Source: Acutalibacter sp.
GTDB lineage: Bacteria > Bacillota > Clostridia > Oscillospirales > Acutalibacteraceae
Reading direction: 5' to 3'
NCBI GenBank assembly: GCA_020025775.1
Contig: JAHHRN010000004.1
Location: forward strand, 62,001 to 126,000
Length of the DNA stretch: 64,000 nt
Numbering within the stretch: the first letter of the stretch is position 1; each line of letters opens with the position of its first letter. Of this stretch, positions 8,470-16,598 are shown one piece after another. The notes under the pieces were generated by a model. The model searched no databases. It had not been told where the DNA came from and was given only the letters and a program-made list of their open reading frames with translations. Both the position numbers and the translations under genes were made by a program.

Positions 8470-9099
8470 ATGGTACAGATTAAAGACGGCGACCGAATTT
8501 TATTTCTGGGGGACAGTATTACTGATGTAAAATTCAATCGCAAGCAAAATCGAAAGCTGGGCGGCAAAAATAACTACGCCCTGCAAGTTTCTAAAGCACT
8601 TCAAAAAGAACACAAGAATTTAAAGTTCTTTTATAGGGGCATTGCGAGCAACAGAAGCTATCATGTTTACGATAGACTCACGGCAGATTGCATTTCCTTA
8701 AAGCCCGATGTCATTGTCATGCTCATCGGCGTAAACGATGCTTGGGAAAACTATGTGCCCGAGCAGTATCCGCCGCTTATGCGTCCGTTTGAGCCGCATA
8801 TGAAGGAGATTTTCAGACGTATTAAAACAGAACTTCCCGAAACGAAGCTCATTACACTCTTGCCGTTCCTTATCGACACCGTTCCCGAAAAAGAACCGTT
8901 CCACAAGGTACTCGATGTGTTCCGTGCAGATTTAAAATCTTATGCAGAGGGCAATACCGACGAACTTTTGGACATTCAAGAGGAATTCTATAAGGCACAG
9001 GAATCCACAGAGCCTTATCTTTTAGCACATGACGGCGTGCACCCGACAGAGCTCGGCCACAGCGTAATTGCGAAAGCGGTTTTAGAAGTTTTAAAATAA
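8470..9099 (+). CDS. SGNH/GDSL-family hydrolase
   Basis: This is a 209-residue cytoplasmic-looking esterase or deacetylase-type enzyme. The four SGNH blocks are visible: FLGDSIT with the nucleophile Ser16, a Gly-bearing RGIASNRS segment, GVND for the Asn block, and DGVHP near the C-terminus for the catalytic Asp and His. ATG 8470 has a GGGAAGGAAG ribosome site; an upstream in-frame start at 8440 does not. It lies in the same direction as the CapF-like and VanZ-like genes and may remove acyl groups from sugars, but the substrate cannot be read from the sequence. Confidence 0.88.
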   Translation: MVQIKDGDRILFLGDSITDVKFNRKQNRKLGGKNNYALQVSKALQKEHKNLKFFYRGIASNRSYHVYDRLTADCISLKPDVIVMLIGVNDAWENYVPEQYPPLMRPFEPHMKEIFRRIKTELPETKLITLLPFLIDTVPEKEPFHKVLDVFRADLKSYAEGNTDELLDIQEEFYKAQESTEPYLLAHDGVHPTELGHSVIAKAVLEVLK

Positions 9100-9134
9100 A
9101 ATGCGTTAAAACGTAAAAATAGGGGGAATAAAAT

Positions 9135-10076
9135 ATGTTAAATGTAAAGCTTAAACATTTTGCAGAGGAGAATCATTGGAAAATTCAAAAAAATGCGGCT
9201 TATGGACCTTATAAAGGGTATCTTACTTACGTTGAAAATTCTTTGCTGTCGATTGCTATGCGGTTTTTATCGCCAGAAGCAGAAAATCAATTTCGAGCTG
9301 TGGTGGGAAGCAAGCAGTTTTGCAAAAAATATGCAGTTGCATCTATAGAAGTACATAGCAATTCTGTTGAGGCGATTTTTACGGGTTCGGTTAAAAAATT
9401 GTTTATGCTTATGGATGCTTTAACAGAGCAACTACAGGTTGTCGGTGCAAACGGTATGACGCATTGCAGTGCATGTGGTATGGAAATTCCAGAAGGGCAG
9501 GGCGTGACTGCCATGTGTAATAACAGTGTGTATTATTTGCACGAGGGTTGTTACAGACGAGACAGTGAAATGCTCTTACATACACATGAAGAAAGAAAAA
9601 AGAGCGGCAATATCTTTACAGGTTTGATTGGTGCATTATTGGGCGCGGCGATAGGTGCAATACCGTGGGCAATCGCTTATTACAATGGTTGGTTCATGGC
9701 GGTTTTAGGCCTTTTAATTGGCTTCTTAGCACAAAAGGGTTATGAACTTTTGAAGGGAAGAGAAAATGTAGCAAAAGGAATTGTTTTAATTATTGCTGTG
9801 ATTTTCGGTGTGTTGCTTGGCGAGACTTCTGCATTAACCTATGCGATTTATAGCTCTTGGTGTGCAACACCGGAATTTGCTTCAGAGGGCTTAACGATAT
9901 TTGATGCGTTTTTAACCTTCTTCTATGCTATAGGTGCGGATTCTGAGCTTTTACTCAATGTATTAGAGGACACGCTCCTCGGATTGTTCTTTGCTGTTTT
10001 AGGCGTATGGCAAACCTTAGCTGTTGTATTCCGTTCGGTTGGTAAGCGAGGCAATACCTTAGTTAAATTAGATTGA
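9135..10076 (+). CDS. Unknown membrane protein with a Cys/His zinc-site
   Basis: I do not recognise this family. The 313-residue protein has a soluble N-terminal domain (1-105), then a small zinc-ribbon-like module with Cys residues near 111, 114, 127 and 138 and a His (CSACG, MCNN, LHEGC), a basic linker, and about five membrane helices from residue 158 to the end. The first helix pair is glycine/alanine rich (LIGALLGAAIGAIPWAIA). Base composition is more AT-rich than its neighbours, which may point to transfer. It follows the SGNH hydrolase by 35 bases and has its own terminator. The zinc module between a soluble head and a membrane anchor suggests sensing, but this is a guess. Confidence 0.6.
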   Translation: MLNVKLKHFAEENHWKIQKNAAYGPYKGYLTYVENSLLSIAMRFLSPEAENQFRAVVGSKQFCKKYAVASIEVHSNSVEAIFTGSVKKLFMLMDALTEQLQVVGANGMTHCSACGMEIPEGQGVTAMCNNSVYYLHEGCYRRDSEMLLHTHEERKKSGNIFTGLIGALLGAAIGAIPWAIAYYNGWFMAVLGLLIGFLAQKGYELLKGRENVAKGIVLIIAVIFGVLLGETSALTYAIYSSWCATPEFASEGLTIFDAFLTFFYAIGADSELLLNVLEDTLLGLFFAVLGVWQTLAVVFRSVGKRGNTLVKLD

Positions 10077-10087
10077 ACGTAAACTAA

Positions 10088-10119
10088 AAGAACCGATGCA
10101 AAAAGCATCGGTTCTTTTT
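10088..10119 (+). terminator. Terminator after the zinc-site membrane protein
   Basis: A perfect 12-bp stem (aagaaccgatgc with gcatcggttctt), a 5-nt loop and a short T tract follow the stop codon by 11 bases. The A-rich 5' side means it can also act on the convergent minus-strand gene. Confidence 0.9.
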
Positions 10120-10134
10120 ATATGTATTTAAACT

Positions 10135-10575
10135 TTAATAATCCAAAACCATTTGGTCATAGGGGAGGGGGGTGAAGCCGATACGTTTATAGAGGGCAAC
10201 GGCTCTTTCGTTTTCGGGCTCTACCTCTAAGCGAATGCGCTTGGTGCCTTCGGGCGGATTCTTTGCGAATTTCTTTAAGAAATCCGAACCGATACCGTGA
10301 GAGCGGAAGGCTTCACGCACATAGATTTCCTCGACCCAGTAGACAATGCCGCCGGCTTCGGGGGAAAAGCTCTTAGAAAGCAGCGCATAGCCAGCTGCTT
10401 CGCCTTCATGCTCTAACAGGTAGCATTCAAGATAGGTGTCCGAATGCATCAATTCCTGAAAGGTATCTTCCATGTATTTCTTCGGTACGGGTGCTAAAAC
10501 CGCGTCGCTGTGATAGAATTCATCTACCATTTCTAAATAGACTTTTGCGTCTTTTTCTTCTAATTTTCTAAACAA
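10135..10575 (-). CDS. GNAT-family N-acetyltransferase
   Basis: This 146-residue single-domain acetyltransferase would move an acetyl group from acetyl-CoA to an unknown amine. The GNAT core is visible: a WVEEIYVREAFRSHGIGSDFL stretch carrying the beta4 strand and the pyrophosphate-binding RxxxGIG loop, then LEVEPENERAVALYKRIGF, the typical end motif. It starts with TTG at 10575 behind GAGGAGAT. A terminator separates it from yebC upstream, so it is probably transcribed alone or by read-through. The substrate could be a small molecule, a peptide or a protein. Confidence 0.85.
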   Translation of the reverse strand: MFRKLEEKDAKVYLEMVDEFYHSDAVLAPVPKKYMEDTFQELMHSDTYLECYLLEHEGEAAGYALLSKSFSPEAGGIVYWVEEIYVREAFRSHGIGSDFLKKFAKNPPEGTKRIRLEVEPENERAVALYKRIGFTPLPYDQMVLDY

Positions 10576-10590
10576 TTTAAATCTCCTCTC

Positions 10591-10630
10591 AAAAAAAGCA
10601 GCCTGCGCCGAAATCGGTGACAGACTGCTT
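10591..10630 (-). terminator. Terminator after yebC (minus strand)
   Basis: Read on the minus strand, an AAGCAG-CTG stem of nine pairs with one mismatch closes a 15-nt loop and is followed by seven T residues. It lies between the yebC stop and the GNAT start. Confidence 0.75.
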
Positions 10631-10655
10631 TTGCTTTTACCCTATGAAACGAAGC

Positions 10656-11393
10656 TTATTCGTAATCGTCTTCGTTTTCCCAGTTGTGGTAGACTTCCTG
10701 AATGTCGTCGCTTTCGTCGAACATTTCAAGCATTCTGCCCATATTCTGAATATCGTCGGGATCTGTAAGCTTGGTGTAGGTAGAGGGGATGTATTCCACT
10801 TCTGCGGAAAGGAATTTGTAGCCCTTCTTGTCTAAATCATCGCGAACAAGACCCATATCGTTCGGCTCGGTGCGGATTTCAAAAACATCATCGTCTGTGA
10901 TGAAGTCTACTGCACCTGCTTCGAGTGCATCTTCCATGAGCTGCTCTTCGTCAATATCTTCCTTTTCCAAAATGATAACGCCCTGACGGGAGAACATAAA
11001 GGAAACACAGCCGGAAGTACCCATGTTACCGCCGAATTTATCAAATGCGTGACGAACGTCAGCTGCGGTACGGTTGCGGTTGTCGGTTAAAGCTTCAATA
11101 ATAACAGCAATACCGGAGGGACCGTAGCCTTCATAAACGATGTCTTCGTAGTTGTCGCCATTGCCTTCGCCGGCTGCCTTTTTAATAATTCTGTCAATGT
11201 TATCGTTGGGCACGTTGTTTGCCTTTGCTTTGGCAATAATGTCCTTTAATTTGGTGTTAGCTGCCGGGTCAGGGCCGCCTTCCTTAACTGCTACTGCGAT
11301 TTCTCTGCCGATTTTTGTAAAGACCTTTGCACGAGCGTTATCGATTTTCTCTTTTTTACGCTTAATCGTGCTCCATTTGGAGTGTCCTGACAT
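10656..11393 (-). CDS. yebC: YebC/PmpR family regulator (TACO1-type)
   Basis: The 245-residue protein begins MSGHSKWSTIKRKKEKIDNARAK-like and continues with the family signatures GGPDPAAN, NVPNDNIDRIIKKA and YEGYGPSGIAVIIEALTDNRNRT. YebC proteins have been described as transcription regulators and more recently as factors that relieve ribosome stalling at proline stretches. Length is normal. The start is ATG 11393 with a GAAGGTG ribosome site, and a good promoter lies 33 bases upstream. It is apparently monocistronic, ended by a terminator. Confidence 0.96.
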   Translation of the reverse strand: MSGHSKWSTIKRKKEKIDNARAKVFTKIGREIAVAVKEGGPDPAANTKLKDIIAKAKANNVPNDNIDRIIKKAAGEGNGDNYEDIVYEGYGPSGIAVIIEALTDNRNRTAADVRHAFDKFGGNMGTSGCVSFMFSRQGVIILEKEDIDEEQLMEDALEAGAVDFITDDDVFEIRTEPNDMGLVRDDLDKKGYKFLSAEVEYIPSTYTKLTDPDDIQNMGRMLEMFDESDDIQEVYHNWENEDDYE

Positions 11394-11425
11394 GTTTTTT
11401 CACCTTCTTATAAAATTACCGTACT

Positions 11426-11454
11426 ATTCTAGCACACATCGGGTGCTTTCGCAA
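11426..11454 (-). promoter_or_regulatory. Promoter of yebC (minus strand)
   Basis: On the minus strand TTGCGA (11454-11449) and TAGAAT (11431-11426) have a 17-bp spacer, with TGTGC before the -10 box giving a weak extended -10. Confidence 0.6.
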
Positions 11455-11578
11455 GGTAAAATATCAGAAAGGAGAGAAAAAGGCAATATTTTTCTAAAAT
11501 GTCCAAACGAGAGGTTACAACGGGTGGATTTTGTGGTACACTATGTAAGGAATCATTTTCGTTTGGAGGCGTTCGGCT

Positions 11579-12997
11579 ATGGCTATGAGAAGATTTATGG
11601 ATAGAGATTTCTTACTTACCACGAAAACTGCAAAAGAAATTTACAGAAAAGGGGCGGAAAAAACACCGATTTTTGACTGGCATTGTCATCTTTCCGCCAA
11701 AGAGATTTACGAGAATAAACGCCCGAAGGATATTACCGAGCTTTGGCTTTCCTCTGACCACTACAAGTGGCGCATGATGCGCTCCTGCGGCGTGGGGGAA
11801 ATGTTTATCACGGGCAAAAAATCCAGCCACGACAAATTCATGGCTTATGCAAAATCCTTGCCGAAATGCATCGGCAACCCCTTATACACTTGGACACATT
11901 TAGAATTACAGCGTTATTTTAACATCGAAACGCCGCTTTCTGAAAAAACGGCGGAGGAGATTTACAAACGCTGTAACGAGCAGATTCGCACCGGCGATTT
12001 TCGTCCGCAGGCGCTCATTCAAAAGTCCAACGTCACCTGCGTGTGCACCACCGATGACCCTGCTGACGATTTGACATATCATGAGCTTTTGGCAAAAGAA
12101 GCCGATTTTTCCTGCAAGGTTTTGCCCGCATTCCGTGCTGACAAGGCGATTCATATCGAAAGCAGTACTTTTATCCCGTGGGTTGCCGCCATGGAAAAGG
12201 CGGTGCGTCGGGAAATTCATACCTTTGCCGACCTCAAGACCGCTCTTTTAGAGCGTCTCGATTACTTCTGCAAGCACGGCGCTTGTGCCTGCGACCAGTC
12301 GGTTTTATATGTGCCGTACCGCGTAGCTCCGCAGGAAAAAATCGAAAAAATCTTCAAAAAGGGACTTTCTGGCGCTTATATTTCTTTGGAGGAAATCGAA
12401 GAATATATCACCGCCATGCTTCTCTTTTTGGGCGAAGCCTACGCCAAGCGTAATATGGTTATGGAACTGCACATCGGTCCTATGCGCAACAATAACAGCC
12501 GCATGTTTGCACGCCTCGGTGCGGATGCCGGCTTTGACTCTATCGGAGACCGCAATATTGCCGAAGGGCTTTCTCGTTATTTAAATGCCTTAGAGGAAAA
12601 GAATTCCCTGCCGAAAACCGTGCTCTTTGCCCTCAATCCCAAGGATAATTACGTTATCGGTTCTATGCTCGGCAACTTCCAAAGCGGCGAAGCGGCAAGC
12701 AAAATCCAGTTTGGCTCCGCTTGGTGGTTCAATGATAACTATGACGGCATGCGCGCGCAGATGAAAGCCCTTGCCAACCTCGGTTCTCTCGGTTGCTTCA
12801 TCGGTATGGTTACGGATTCCAGAAGTTTCCTTTCCTATCCGCGCCACGAGTATTTTAGAAGAATCCTTTGTGAACTTTTGGGCGAATTCGTCGAAGAGGG
12901 GAAATACCCTTATGACGTCGAAACCCTCTCGAAAATGGTGGAGGATATTTCTTATAACAATGCCCTTGCCTATTTCGGTTTAGAAATTCAACCCTAA
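11579..12997 (+). CDS. uxaC: Glucuronate isomerase
   Basis: UxaC converts D-glucuronate to D-fructuronate and D-galacturonate to D-tagaturonate, the first step of uronate breakdown. The 472-residue protein is full length and shows the metal-dependent hydrolase-fold start PIFDWHCHLSAKEI, the TTDDPADDLTYH segment, MELHIGPMRNNN and the late GSAWWFND and YPRHEYFRRI motifs typical of the family. ATG 11579 is chosen behind GGAGG at 11564-11568. It stands alone between terminators, without uxuA, uxuB or kdgK nearby, so the rest of the pathway must be elsewhere. Confidence 0.95.
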   Translation: MAMRRFMDRDFLLTTKTAKEIYRKGAEKTPIFDWHCHLSAKEIYENKRPKDITELWLSSDHYKWRMMRSCGVGEMFITGKKSSHDKFMAYAKSLPKCIGNPLYTWTHLELQRYFNIETPLSEKTAEEIYKRCNEQIRTGDFRPQALIQKSNVTCVCTTDDPADDLTYHELLAKEADFSCKVLPAFRADKAIHIESSTFIPWVAAMEKAVRREIHTFADLKTALLERLDYFCKHGACACDQSVLYVPYRVAPQEKIEKIFKKGLSGAYISLEEIEEYITAMLLFLGEAYAKRNMVMELHIGPMRNNNSRMFARLGADAGFDSIGDRNIAEGLSRYLNALEEKNSLPKTVLFALNPKDNYVIGSMLGNFQSGEAASKIQFGSAWWFNDNYDGMRAQMKALANLGSLGCFIGMVTDSRSFLSYPRHEYFRRILCELLGEFVEEGKYPYDVETLSKMVEDISYNNALAYFGLEIQP

Positions 12998-13008
12998 AAA
13001 AACCAAAT

Positions 13009-13043
13009 AAAAAGCCGCACTTTTTGAAAAGTGCGGCTTTTTT
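13009..13043. terminator. Bidirectional terminator between uxaC and the SCP2 gene
   Basis: The stem GCCGCACTTTT / AAAAGTGCGGC has A-rich and T-rich flanks on both sides, so it can end both the rightward uxaC transcript and the leftward SCP2-domain transcript. Confidence 0.88.
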
Positions 13044-13056
13044 ATTCCAAAGAGAA

Positions 13057-13380
13057 TTATTTCACAAGGGAAATCAAAGTTAAAACAGCAGTGGGGTCAC
13101 CGTTAATGGCTACCTTGCCGCCGGAATAAGCGACAACGGGGTCGAGTTTGCCGTCCAAAATCTTCATGAGATTGGTCGGGTTCACGGTAACGACAGCCTT
13201 GTTGTCATGGTAGTCATAAGGCTCAACATTTACCTTACCGTCTTTCGCTTCAATATAGAAAATACCTTCTGTATTTTTGCCCAAAAGATTTACCTGAATG
13301 GCGAGGGTGCCGTCGATTTTAGAAGCGTCAACGTTTTTGTATTTTGCTTTAACCTTAGCTACGACCTGTTCATAAGTCAT
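13057..13380 (-). CDS. SCP2 sterol-binding-domain protein
   Basis: This 107-residue single-domain protein has the SCP2-like pattern of alternating strands (TLAIQVNLLGKNTEGIFYIEAKDGKVNV, then DNKAVVTVNPTNLMKILDGKLDPVVAYSGGKVAINGDPTAVLTLISL). Such domains bind lipids or other hydrophobic ligands. Small stand-alone copies are common in clostridia and their job is not known. ATG 13380 (MTYEQVV) is preferred to the in-frame ATG six codons upstream because a GGAGG site (13389-13393) lies nine bases before it. It is divergent from the alpha/beta hydrolase gene, which might act on a related lipid. Confidence 0.82.
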   Translation of the reverse strand: MTYEQVVAKVKAKYKNVDASKIDGTLAIQVNLLGKNTEGIFYIEAKDGKVNVEPYDYHDNKAVVTVNPTNLMKILDGKLDPVVAYSGGKVAINGDPTAVLTLISLVK

Positions 13381-13419
13381 GTTACATACCTCCATCATGT
13401 TTGGTACTTTTATTTTACC

Positions 13420-13445
13420 ACACTTGAAAGCCTGATTTCCAGTGT
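13420..13445. repeat. Inverted repeat upstream of the SCP2 gene (operator candidate)
   Basis: ACACTTGAAA and TTTCCAGTGT form a 10-bp inverted repeat with one mismatch and a 6-bp centre. It lies in the likely -35 region of the leftward SCP2-domain gene (a weak minus-strand -10, TAAAAT, sits just downstream). A regulator of lipid genes is possible; none is identified. Confidence 0.45.
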
Positions 13446-13543
13446 AAAAAAGCTGTATTTCAGCACTTTACTCAGTTAGTTTTTAGCTACAATGAACACG
13501 GATTTACAATTTGAAAAAATAAAGAGGATTTCTGTAAAAATCA

Positions 13544-13572
13544 GTGACAAATCTTTCGAAATATAGTATAAT
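13544..13572 (+). promoter_or_regulatory. Promoter of the alpha/beta hydrolase-miaB-mutSL operon
   Basis: GTGACA at 13544-13549 and TATAAT at 13567-13572 are spaced 17 bp apart, 54 bases before the alpha/beta hydrolase start codon. No terminator is seen before mutS apart from a weak hairpin, so this may serve the whole repair block. Confidence 0.7.
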
Positions 13573-13626
13573 ACATATTTATTAGAATATAAAATGGCAT
13601 AGTTTTGAGAAACGGGAGGCAAAAGA

Positions 13627-14583
13627 ATGGCAATCGAAAAAACAGAAGCTTATTTTAACTCTTCCACAGGGCAAAACAAAATCAGAACCATGATTTGGAA
13701 AGAGACGGATTTAACCCCCATCGGCGTGTTCCAAATTGCACACGGCATGGCAGAACATATCGACCGTTATGAGGAATTTGCAGAGTTTTTAGCTGGCAAC
13801 GGCTTCATCGTTTGCGGCAATGACCATTTGGGTCACGGCAAGTCCGCCACTTCCATTGCCGACCTCGGCTTTTTCGCAGAAAAGGACGGCGACAAAAGAC
13901 TGGTCGACGATATGCATATTTTAACACAGATTATGAAGCGCAAATACCCCGATTTACCGTATTTCTTATTCGGTCATTCCATGGGTTCTCTTTGCGCCAG
14001 AGTTTATACCACACACTTCGGTTACGAGCTTTCGGGCGTTATCTACTGTGGCACGGGCGAAGTTCCGGCAACCGCCGATATTTTCCTGCCCGTCTTTAAT
14101 GCAGTTTGCGACAAAATGGGTGCGAATACAGACACCAAATATATTCCGAAACTTTTCAATGCCGCCTGCAACCTCATGCTCGAGGATAAAGATAAGGATG
14201 CACAAAAGGACATGCTCGCATGGCTTAGCAAGAATGCCGAAAACCGCAGTGAATACGAGGAAGACCCGTTCTGCGGCTTCCCGATGAAGCTCGGCGGCTA
14301 CCGTGATATTTTTGCTTTGGCGGTAGAATGTGGCGCAAGAGATTGGGCGGAAAAGGTTCCGAAGGATTTGCCCGTGATGATTATTTCCGGTGCAAAGGAC
14401 CCCGTTGGCGTCAGCGGCAGAGGTCCCTTGTGTGTAGCAGATAATCTGGCGCTTGCAGGCATTGACCCGACCGTGATTCTCTATCCGGGCGACCGTCATG
14501 AAATCTTACTCGAAGCGGACCGAGAGGTTGTTTATAAGGACATCCTTTCTTGGCTGCTTTCTATCTATACCGTTCAGGAATAA
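13627..14583 (+). CDS. Alpha/beta hydrolase (monoacylglycerol lipase / S33-like)
   Basis: The 318-residue protein is a serine hydrolase. It has the oxyanion-side HGMAEHIDRY motif, the nucleophile elbow GHSMGS with Ser118, an Asp in IISGAKDPVG and the likely catalytic His in GDRHEI near the end. This arrangement fits bacterial monoacylglycerol lipase-like enzymes of the hydrolase_4 family. A lipid ester or lysophospholipid substrate is likely but not shown. ATG 13627 follows CGGGAGGC. It is only 17 bases ahead of miaB, so the two are probably cotranscribed although functionally unrelated. Confidence 0.88.
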   Translation: MAIEKTEAYFNSSTGQNKIRTMIWKETDLTPIGVFQIAHGMAEHIDRYEEFAEFLAGNGFIVCGNDHLGHGKSATSIADLGFFAEKDGDKRLVDDMHILTQIMKRKYPDLPYFLFGHSMGSLCARVYTTHFGYELSGVIYCGTGEVPATADIFLPVFNAVCDKMGANTDTKYIPKLFNAACNLMLEDKDKDAQKDMLAWLSKNAENRSEYEEDPFCGFPMKLGGYRDIFALAVECGARDWAEKVPKDLPVMIISGAKDPVGVSGRGPLCVADNLALAGIDPTVILYPGDRHEILLEADREVVYKDILSWLLSIYTVQE

Positions 14584-14600
14584 TTTTTAGGAGAAAAGCA

Positions 14601-16019
14601 TTGGCAAGAGAACGCAATATTTCAAGAGAAGAACTTCTGAAACAGGCAGGCTGTGCCTTAGAGGTTCGCAAAATTTTAGAAAAACGTAACCCCGAAAAAC
14701 GCTACAAAGCCTTTGTGCACACCTACGGCTGTCAAGAAAACGTTGCCGACAGTGAGCACATTAAGGGTATGCTTTTAGAGATGGGGTATACTTTAACCGA
14801 GGAAGTCAGCGAGGCGGATTTCATTCTCTACAACACCTGCGCCGTGCGTGAGCATGCAGAAGATAGGGTCTTTGGCAACCTCGGTGCAATAAAAGTTTAT
14901 AAAAAGACAAATCCCGATTTAATCATTGCAGTTTGCGGCTGTATGATGCAGCAGGAGCATGTGCGCGAAAAGATGTATAAAAGCTATCCTTTCGTAAATC
15001 TTGTGTTCGGTACACATGCGCTCCACCGCTTACCCGAACTGCTTTTGGAAAATCTCCGCAGGAAAAAGCGCATCATCTGCGCGCCGGAGGAAAAGGGTTC
15101 TATCGCAGAGGATTTGCCGATTTCGAGAGACAACGACATTAAAATGTGGTTGCCGATTATGTATGGCTGTGATAACTTCTGCAGTTACTGCATCGTGCCT
15201 TACGTGCGTGGCAGAGAAAGAAGCCGTGAGCCGGAGGACGTTATCAAAGAGGCAAAGGAAATGATTGCCGCTGGCTGTAAGGAGATTACACTCCTTGGTC
15301 AAAACGTCAATTCCTACGGCAAAAATAACGTCAGCCCCATGCGCTTCCCGGGTCTTCTTCGTGAGCTTAACGCCATTCCGGGCGATTTCAAAATCCGCTT
15401 TATGACGTCGCATCCGAAGGATTGCACCAAGGAGCTCATCGACACCATCGCCGAATGCGAAAAGGTTTCGAGACATTTGCATTTACCGTTCCAGTCCGGT
15501 TCGGACCGCATTTTAAAGGAAATGAACCGTCACTATGATAGAGCGCAGTATTTGGAGCTTATCAACTACGCCAAAGAAAAACTGCCGGATTTGTCGCTCA
15601 CCAGTGATGTTATTGTCGGCTTCCCGGGTGAAACCTACGAGGACTTTAAAGAAACCGTTTCTTTAATCGAAGAAGTGGAATTCACCTCGCTTTTCACCTT
15701 TATCTACTCGCCCAGAAAGGGCACAAAAGCGGCAGAAATGCCCGACCCCGTGTCGCATGAAACCAAAACCAAATGGTTTAAGGAGCTTTGCGACAAGCAG
15801 GAGGAAATCGCCGCAAAGCGTACCGCGGCGATGCTTTCCAAGACCTATAAGGTGTTGGTAGAGCGCACCTCCAAGCATGACGAATCCCTTTTAGCCGGCA
15901 GAACCGACGGCAATGTTGTGATTGAGTTTAAAGGGGACAAGTCCTTAATCGGCACATATCAAAATGTGACCGTAACCGATACCGGTGCTTGGGTTGTGAG
16001 AGGCGAACTGCAAAAATAA
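14601..16019 (+). CDS. miaB: tRNA-2-methylthio-N6-dimethylallyladenosine synthase MiaB
   Basis: MiaB adds the methylthio group to i6A37 in tRNAs, using two [4Fe-4S] clusters and S-adenosylmethionine. The N-terminal UPF0004 domain has its three Cys residues (TYGC at 44, NTC near 80, VCGC near 117). The radical-SAM motif YGCDNFCSYC lies at about 190-197, and a TRAM domain ends the protein. TTG 14601 is chosen because AGGAG lies seven bases upstream; earlier in-frame codons overlap the previous gene and lack a site. The miaA gene that makes its i6A substrate is downstream in the same run. Confidence 0.96.
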   Translation: MARERNISREELLKQAGCALEVRKILEKRNPEKRYKAFVHTYGCQENVADSEHIKGMLLEMGYTLTEEVSEADFILYNTCAVREHAEDRVFGNLGAIKVYKKTNPDLIIAVCGCMMQQEHVREKMYKSYPFVNLVFGTHALHRLPELLLENLRRKKRIICAPEEKGSIAEDLPISRDNDIKMWLPIMYGCDNFCSYCIVPYVRGRERSREPEDVIKEAKEMIAAGCKEITLLGQNVNSYGKNNVSPMRFPGLLRELNAIPGDFKIRFMTSHPKDCTKELIDTIAECEKVSRHLHLPFQSGSDRILKEMNRHYDRAQYLELINYAKEKLPDLSLTSDVIVGFPGETYEDFKETVSLIEEVEFTSLFTFIYSPRKGTKAAEMPDPVSHETKTKWFKELCDKQEEIAAKRTAAMLSKTYKVLVERTSKHDESLLAGRTDGNVVIEFKGDKSLIGTYQNVTVTDTGAWVVRGELQK

Positions 16020-16078
16020 GGCAAATGCCACCACAACTTGCATATATAAAACAAATAAAAGATTAGGAGAAACTAACC

Positions 16079-16510
16079 ATGGAAATCAGCAAGAACTTAG
16101 AAGAATTAACCAGACAGCTCGGCGCAGCTATCCAAAAGGATGAAGTTTTCTTAAACTTCGACGCAGCTAGAAAAGCAAACGACGCTGACGAAGAGCTCAA
16201 CGCCCTTATGGGTCAGATTCAGCTTATCCAACTCAACTACCAGCAGGAAGCTTCCAAAGAAACACCCGACGACGCAAAAATGCAGCAGTTCAACAAGGAC
16301 TTCCAGGAAGCTTACGGCAAAATCATGCAGAACAAGAACATGGAAAAGTTCGAAAATGCAAGACAGGCTGTAGATGATATGATGAACTACCTCACCGCTA
16401 TTCTCGCTATGTGCGTAAACGGTGAAGACCCCGCAACCTGCGACCCCGCAGCTGAGCATAACTGCGACGGTTCCTGCTGCTCTTCTTGTGGCGGCGGCTG
16501 CGAGCACTAA
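16079..16510 (+). CDS. YlbF/YmcA-family protein with Cys-rich tail
   Basis: This 143-residue helical protein belongs to the YlbF/YmcA (RicF/RicA) group by its helix pattern (residues 1-110). In Bacillus the related proteins form a Y-complex with YaaT that carries Fe-S clusters and affects RNase Y and development. The position between miaB and mutS is where ymcA (ricA) sits in Bacillus, supporting a RicA-like role. The tail carries seven Cys residues (112, 121, 129, 133, 134, 137, 141) in a short NCDGSCCSSCGGGCEH-type end, well suited to a metal or Fe-S cluster. ATG 16079 follows AGGAG. The exact orthology (RicA or RicF) is unresolved. Confidence 0.82.
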   Translation: MEISKNLEELTRQLGAAIQKDEVFLNFDAARKANDADEELNALMGQIQLIQLNYQQEASKETPDDAKMQQFNKDFQEAYGKIMQNKNMEKFENARQAVDDMMNYLTAILAMCVNGEDPATCDPAAEHNCDGSCCSSCGGGCEH

Positions 16511-16553
16511 TTCCGAGAAATTTTTCTCGATTATCGCAAAATTTTAAAACGTG

Positions 16554-16573
16554 CCTTAGGAATTTTCCTAAGG
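16554..16573. repeat. 20-bp palindrome between the ylbF-like gene and mutS
   Basis: CCTTAGGAA-TT-TTCCTAAGG is a perfect hairpin 26 bases before mutS. A second small palindrome (CGAGAAA/TTTCTCG, 16514-16529) lies just after the previous stop. Neither has a clear T tract, so they may be weak terminators, mRNA processing points or operator sites. Confidence 0.5.
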
Positions 16574-16598
16574 TGCGTTCCTTGAGAGGATGAAAATC

